Shown here: positions 6,428 to 8,314 of the stretch, piece after piece
Position numbering within the stretch: the stretch's first letter is position 1
How the letters are laid out: every line of letters begins with the position of its first letter
Origin: JBGTLW01 sp041743835
GTDB lineage: Bacteria; Planctomycetota; Phycisphaerae; Phycisphaerales; Phycisphaeraceae
Direction: 5' to 3'
Assembly (NCBI GenBank): GCA_041743835.1
Contig: JBGTLW010000146.1
Coordinates: 1-8,314 of the forward strand
Length of the DNA stretch: 8,314 bases
Position numbers and translations under genes: made by a program
Notes under the pieces: generated by a model
Told to the model about the DNA's origin: nothing
Databases searched by the model: none
The model's input: the letters and a program-made list of their open reading frames with translations, nothing else

Positions 6428-7682
6428 CCCCGAGCTGTTCCTCATGCCTTGGGACGCGTTCTACCTCAAGGGCACGCTGTGCAGCATGCTCGTGGGGCTC
6501 GGTTGCGGCATCCTCGGGTGCTTCGTGGTCCTCAAACGCATGGCGCTCATCGGCGACGCGCTGTCTCACGCCGTACTACCCGGCGTCGTGCTGGCGTACA
6601 TGTTCACCGGCGACACGAAGCCGATCCCCCTGCTCATCGGAGCCATGCTCTCGGGGTTGGTCGCGTCGGTCCTCATCAACGTCGTCACCACACAGAGCCG
6701 AACCAAGGAAGACTCGTCCATCGGCATCGTCTTCACCGCGCTGTTCGCCGCGGGCATCATCCTCATCAGCGCGCTGCCACGCGGCACACACTTCGACCTC
6801 CGCTGCTTCCTCTGGGGCGACCCGCTCGCGGTGGGCAGCGACGACCTGACGATGATGGCGGTCATCTGCGCGGCGGTCGTCACGGTGGTCATCGTGCTGT
6901 ATCACCGCCTGAAGCTGGTGACGTTCGACCCGCTGGTGGCTGCGGCCATGGGCGTCTCCATCGGGATGATGCACTACCTGCTCATGGGCATGCTCTCGGC
7001 CACGGTCGTCGCGGGGCTTAAGACCACCGGCGTGATCCTCGTTGTTGCGATGGTCATCACCCCAGCCTCGGCCGCGTACCAACTCACCAATCGGTTCTCC
7101 ATCATGCTTGTGCTGGCCGGGGCGTTTGGGGTGGCCTCCGCGATCCTGGGCATGTCGGTGTCGTTTGTCACCAACGCGGGCACGGGGCCGTCGATGGTGA
7201 TCGTTGCGACGCTGATCTTCGCCGTCGCGGTGGTGCTGTCCCCGAGCCACGGCATTGTGTTCGATCGGCTGCGTCGGCGTCGGCTGGCCCGGCACGTCGC
7301 CAACGAAGACGTGCTCAAGGCCATCTACCGCCGGGGCCACATCCCCACCGTCGCCTACGAGCCGCTGCTCATCCATGAGGTGAACCTGAGCATCTCGCAC
7401 ATCCGCAAGACAATCCGTCGGCTTGTCGCGGAGCACCTGATCGCGGAGCATGATGGCCGGTACACGCTGACCGAGGCTGGCCACACCCATGCGCAGGGTC
7501 TGGTCCGGGCGCACCGGCTGTGGGAGACGTACCTCACCGAGAAGGCCGGCGTCGCGCCGGAGATGGTCCATGCCGCGGCCGAGCGCCTCGAACACGCGCA
7601 CGACCTGACCCCCGCGCTGGACAAGACCCTGGGCCACCCCACCCGCGACCCCCACGGCACCGCCATCCCCCCCGCCGTGTAA
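6396..7682 (+). CDS. troC: ABC-3 family metal permease fused to a C-terminal DtxR-like repressor domain (YtgCR-like)
   Basis: The protein has 428 residues, against about 270-300 for a plain ABC-3 permease. Residues about 24-283 form the inner-membrane permease with eight or so hydrophobic helices; GDALSHAVLPG (53-63) and TKEDSSIGIVFTALFA (103-118) are family hallmarks. An Arg-rich junction (RLRRRRLARH, 291-300) leads to a winged helix (about 302-360) and a metal-binding/dimerisation domain (about 361-428). All six DtxR-type ligands are present: His373, Glu377, His392, Glu396, Glu399, His400; Asp305 aligns with MntR Asp8. It ends where the standalone repressor's FeoA domain begins. The GTG at 6396 has GGAG 8 bases upstream and overlaps the ATPase gene by 32 bp. 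In Chlamydia, YtgCR has this architecture and is cleaved to release the repressor YtgR; cleavage here is unknown. The domain may instead sense metal and gate transport. No second permease follows, so a homodimer is expected. The symbol reflects family only. Confidence 0.93.
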   Translation: MSTWLAQTQISPELFLMPWDAFYLKGTLCSMLVGLGCGILGCFVVLKRMALIGDALSHAVLPGVVLAYMFTGDTKPIPLLIGAMLSGLVASVLINVVTTQSRTKEDSSIGIVFTALFAAGIILISALPRGTHFDLRCFLWGDPLAVGSDDLTMMAVICAAVVTVVIVLYHRLKLVTFDPLVAAAMGVSIGMMHYLLMGMLSATVVAGLKTTGVILVVAMVITPASAAYQLTNRFSIMLVLAGAFGVASAILGMSVSFVTNAGTGPSMVIVATLIFAVAVVLSPSHGIVFDRLRRRRLARHVANEDVLKAIYRRGHIPTVAYEPLLIHEVNLSISHIRKTIRRLVAEHLIAEHDGRYTLTEAGHTHAQGLVRAHRLWETYLTEKAGVAPEMVHAAAERLEHAHDLTPALDKTLGHPTRDPHGTAIPPAV

Positions 7683-7703
7683 CGCCCCCCACACCCCGCC
7701 CCC

Positions 7704-7720
7704 TGTCCCATGTCCCATGT
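7704..7720. repeat. Short tandem repeat, TGTCCCA x2 plus TGT
   Basis: Two exact 7-bp units (7704-7710, 7711-7717) and a partial third lie in a C-rich spacer after the permease gene. Probably replication slippage with no function; it could vary between strains. Confidence 0.6.
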
Positions 7721-7723
7721 TTA

Positions 7724-7745
7724 GCGCGGGCCGTCAGGCCCCGCG
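7724..7745 (+). terminator. GC-rich hairpin after the metal operon, possible terminator without U-tract
   Basis: Arms CGCGGGCC (7725-7732) and GGCCCCGCG (7737-7745, one bulged C) enclose loop GTCA, 42 bases after the permease stop. No run of T follows, so it is not a classic intrinsic terminator. It may slow polymerase or protect the RNA 3' end. Its place between the operon and the next promoter supports a transcript-end role. Confidence 0.35.
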
Positions 7746-7772
7746 TGCCTTACCTCCCCACGCCCGCCTTTC

Positions 7773-7800
7773 TTGACACCCAAAGTTTCATATATAAAAT
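7773..7800 (+). promoter_or_regulatory. Sigma70-like promoter of the IclR-family gene
   Basis: A perfect TTGACA (-35, 7773-7778) is followed after 16 bases by TAAAAT (-10, 7795-7800) in a sharp AT-rich patch. Transcription would begin near 7807, only about 5 bases before the ATG at 7812, so the mRNA would be leaderless or nearly so. No Shine-Dalgarno sequence lies before the ATG, in agreement. Confidence 0.7.
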
Positions 7801-7819
7801 CTATTCCGCTCATGAAACT
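7784..7819. promoter_or_regulatory. Inverted repeat spanning the IclR-gene promoter and start codon, possible autoregulatory operator
   Basis: Perfect 8-bp arms AGTTTCAT (7784-7791) and ATGAAACT (7812-7819) are separated by 20 bases, with the -10 box and presumed start site between them. The right arm contains the ATG. Many IclR-family regulators control their own promoters. A pair this long and this far apart can arise by chance, so position is the main support. Confidence 0.35.
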
Positions 7820-8314
7820 ATCCGCCCCCGACGCGCCACCCACCCACGACCCGGCCCCCGCGCTCTCACGTGGCCTCGCGGTGCTGCGGTGTCTGGGGAG
7901 CGATGGCCCGCAGACGCTCGAACGGCTGGCGGACGCGTCGGGTTGGCCCAAGAGCTCGCTCCTCCGATTGCTCCGCAGCCTCGAAGCGTTCGGCGCGGTC
8001 CACCGCGACCCGGCCACCAAACGCTACCGCGCCACGATGAGGCTGGTGCCGCTCAACCAGAGCCAGCCGGGCCTGCTCGAATCGGCTGGACCCGCGCTCG
8101 ATGCGCTGTGCCAAGACACAGGCCAGACCGCTGAACTCTACGCCTGGGCTCAGCGCTCGCTCACGATGACCGATCGGCGGGAGCCCGACGACGCGATGAT
8201 CCGCATCCGCGCACGCATCGGCTTCGTGCGCCAGCTCGACGAGCTCGATGCACTGTCGCAGATCGTTCACGCCTTCGCGGACGAAGCGCCCGCGGCTCGG
8301 GGGCGGCTGTGGGC
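7812..8314 (+). CDS. IclR-family transcriptional regulator, 5' part, runs off right edge
   Basis: The open frame gives 167 residues plus two bases to the edge, with no stop. After a Pro-rich start, residues about 17-75 form the IclR-type winged helix: ALSRGLAVLRCL, then LERLADASGWPKSSLLRLLRSLEAFG and the wing VHRDPATKRYRAT. The effector-binding domain should begin near 85 and is incomplete; what is visible (ESAGPALDALCQDTGQTAEL) fits the first helix of that domain. IclR proteins are cytoplasmic regulators of carbon-compound catabolism, but the ligand and targets cannot be read here. ATG 7812 is chosen because it gives the whole DNA-binding domain and follows a clear promoter; there is no ribosome site, so initiation may be leaderless. 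It has its own promoter after the metal operon and no obvious functional tie to it. Confidence 0.85.
   Translation, partial: MKLSAPDAPPTHDPAPALSRGLAVLRCLGSDGPQTLERLADASGWPKSSLLRLLRSLEAFGAVHRDPATKRYRATMRLVPLNQSQPGLLESAGPALDALCQDTGQTAELYAWAQRSLTMTDRREPDDAMIRIRARIGFVRQLDELDALSQIVHAFADEAPAARGRLW

Noticed and set aside
6576..7718. 380-residue minus-strand open frame antisense to the permease gene
   Set aside because: Composition is dominated by His, Asp, Arg and Gly with no domain, and it mirrors the codons of a well-supported permease.

Overview
This is GC-rich bacterial DNA whose genes point to a Gram-negative cell. It carries an OprB-type outer-membrane porin with a signal peptide and a C-terminal phenylalanine, and a lipobox-bearing periplasmic binding lipoprotein. 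A metal permease fused to a DtxR-type repressor resembles the chlamydial YtgCR protein. Together with the overall style of the proteins, this makes a Planctomycetes/PVC-type organism (perhaps Phycisphaerae) my best guess. That placement is inference, as no rRNA or marker gene is present.

Layout. Positions 1-2451 (minus strand) hold the N-terminal 817 codons of a large superfamily I, COG1112/DUF4011-like helicase that runs off the left edge. A 107-bp gap separates it from a minus-strand DtxR/MntR-family metal-dependent repressor (2559-3218). A 148-bp divergent control region (3219-3366) then holds a strong sigma70-like promoter and two overlapping inverted repeats. From it a plus-strand cluster reads rightward: OprB-like porin (3367-4620), TroA-type metal-binding lipoprotein (4680-5618), ABC ATPase (5615-6427) and ABC-3 family permease with a C-terminal DtxR-like domain (6396-7682). 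The last three genes are tightly spaced or overlapping, and no terminator is evident between porin and lipoprotein, so one operon is likely. A 129-bp gap with a GC hairpin and a promoter follows, then the 5' part of an IclR-family regulator (7812 to the right edge).

Working model. The porin would admit divalent metal across the outer membrane. The lipoprotein would capture it and the ATPase plus permease would import it (Mn, Fe or Zn; the sequence does not settle which). The standalone repressor probably senses cytoplasmic metal and shuts the porin promoter through the inverted repeats. The permease carries its own DtxR-type winged helix and a complete set of metal ligands, so the operon encodes two metal sensors, one of them attached to the transporter. 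That arrangement is the most interesting thing in the window. The helicase and the IclR-like gene have no evident link to metal uptake.
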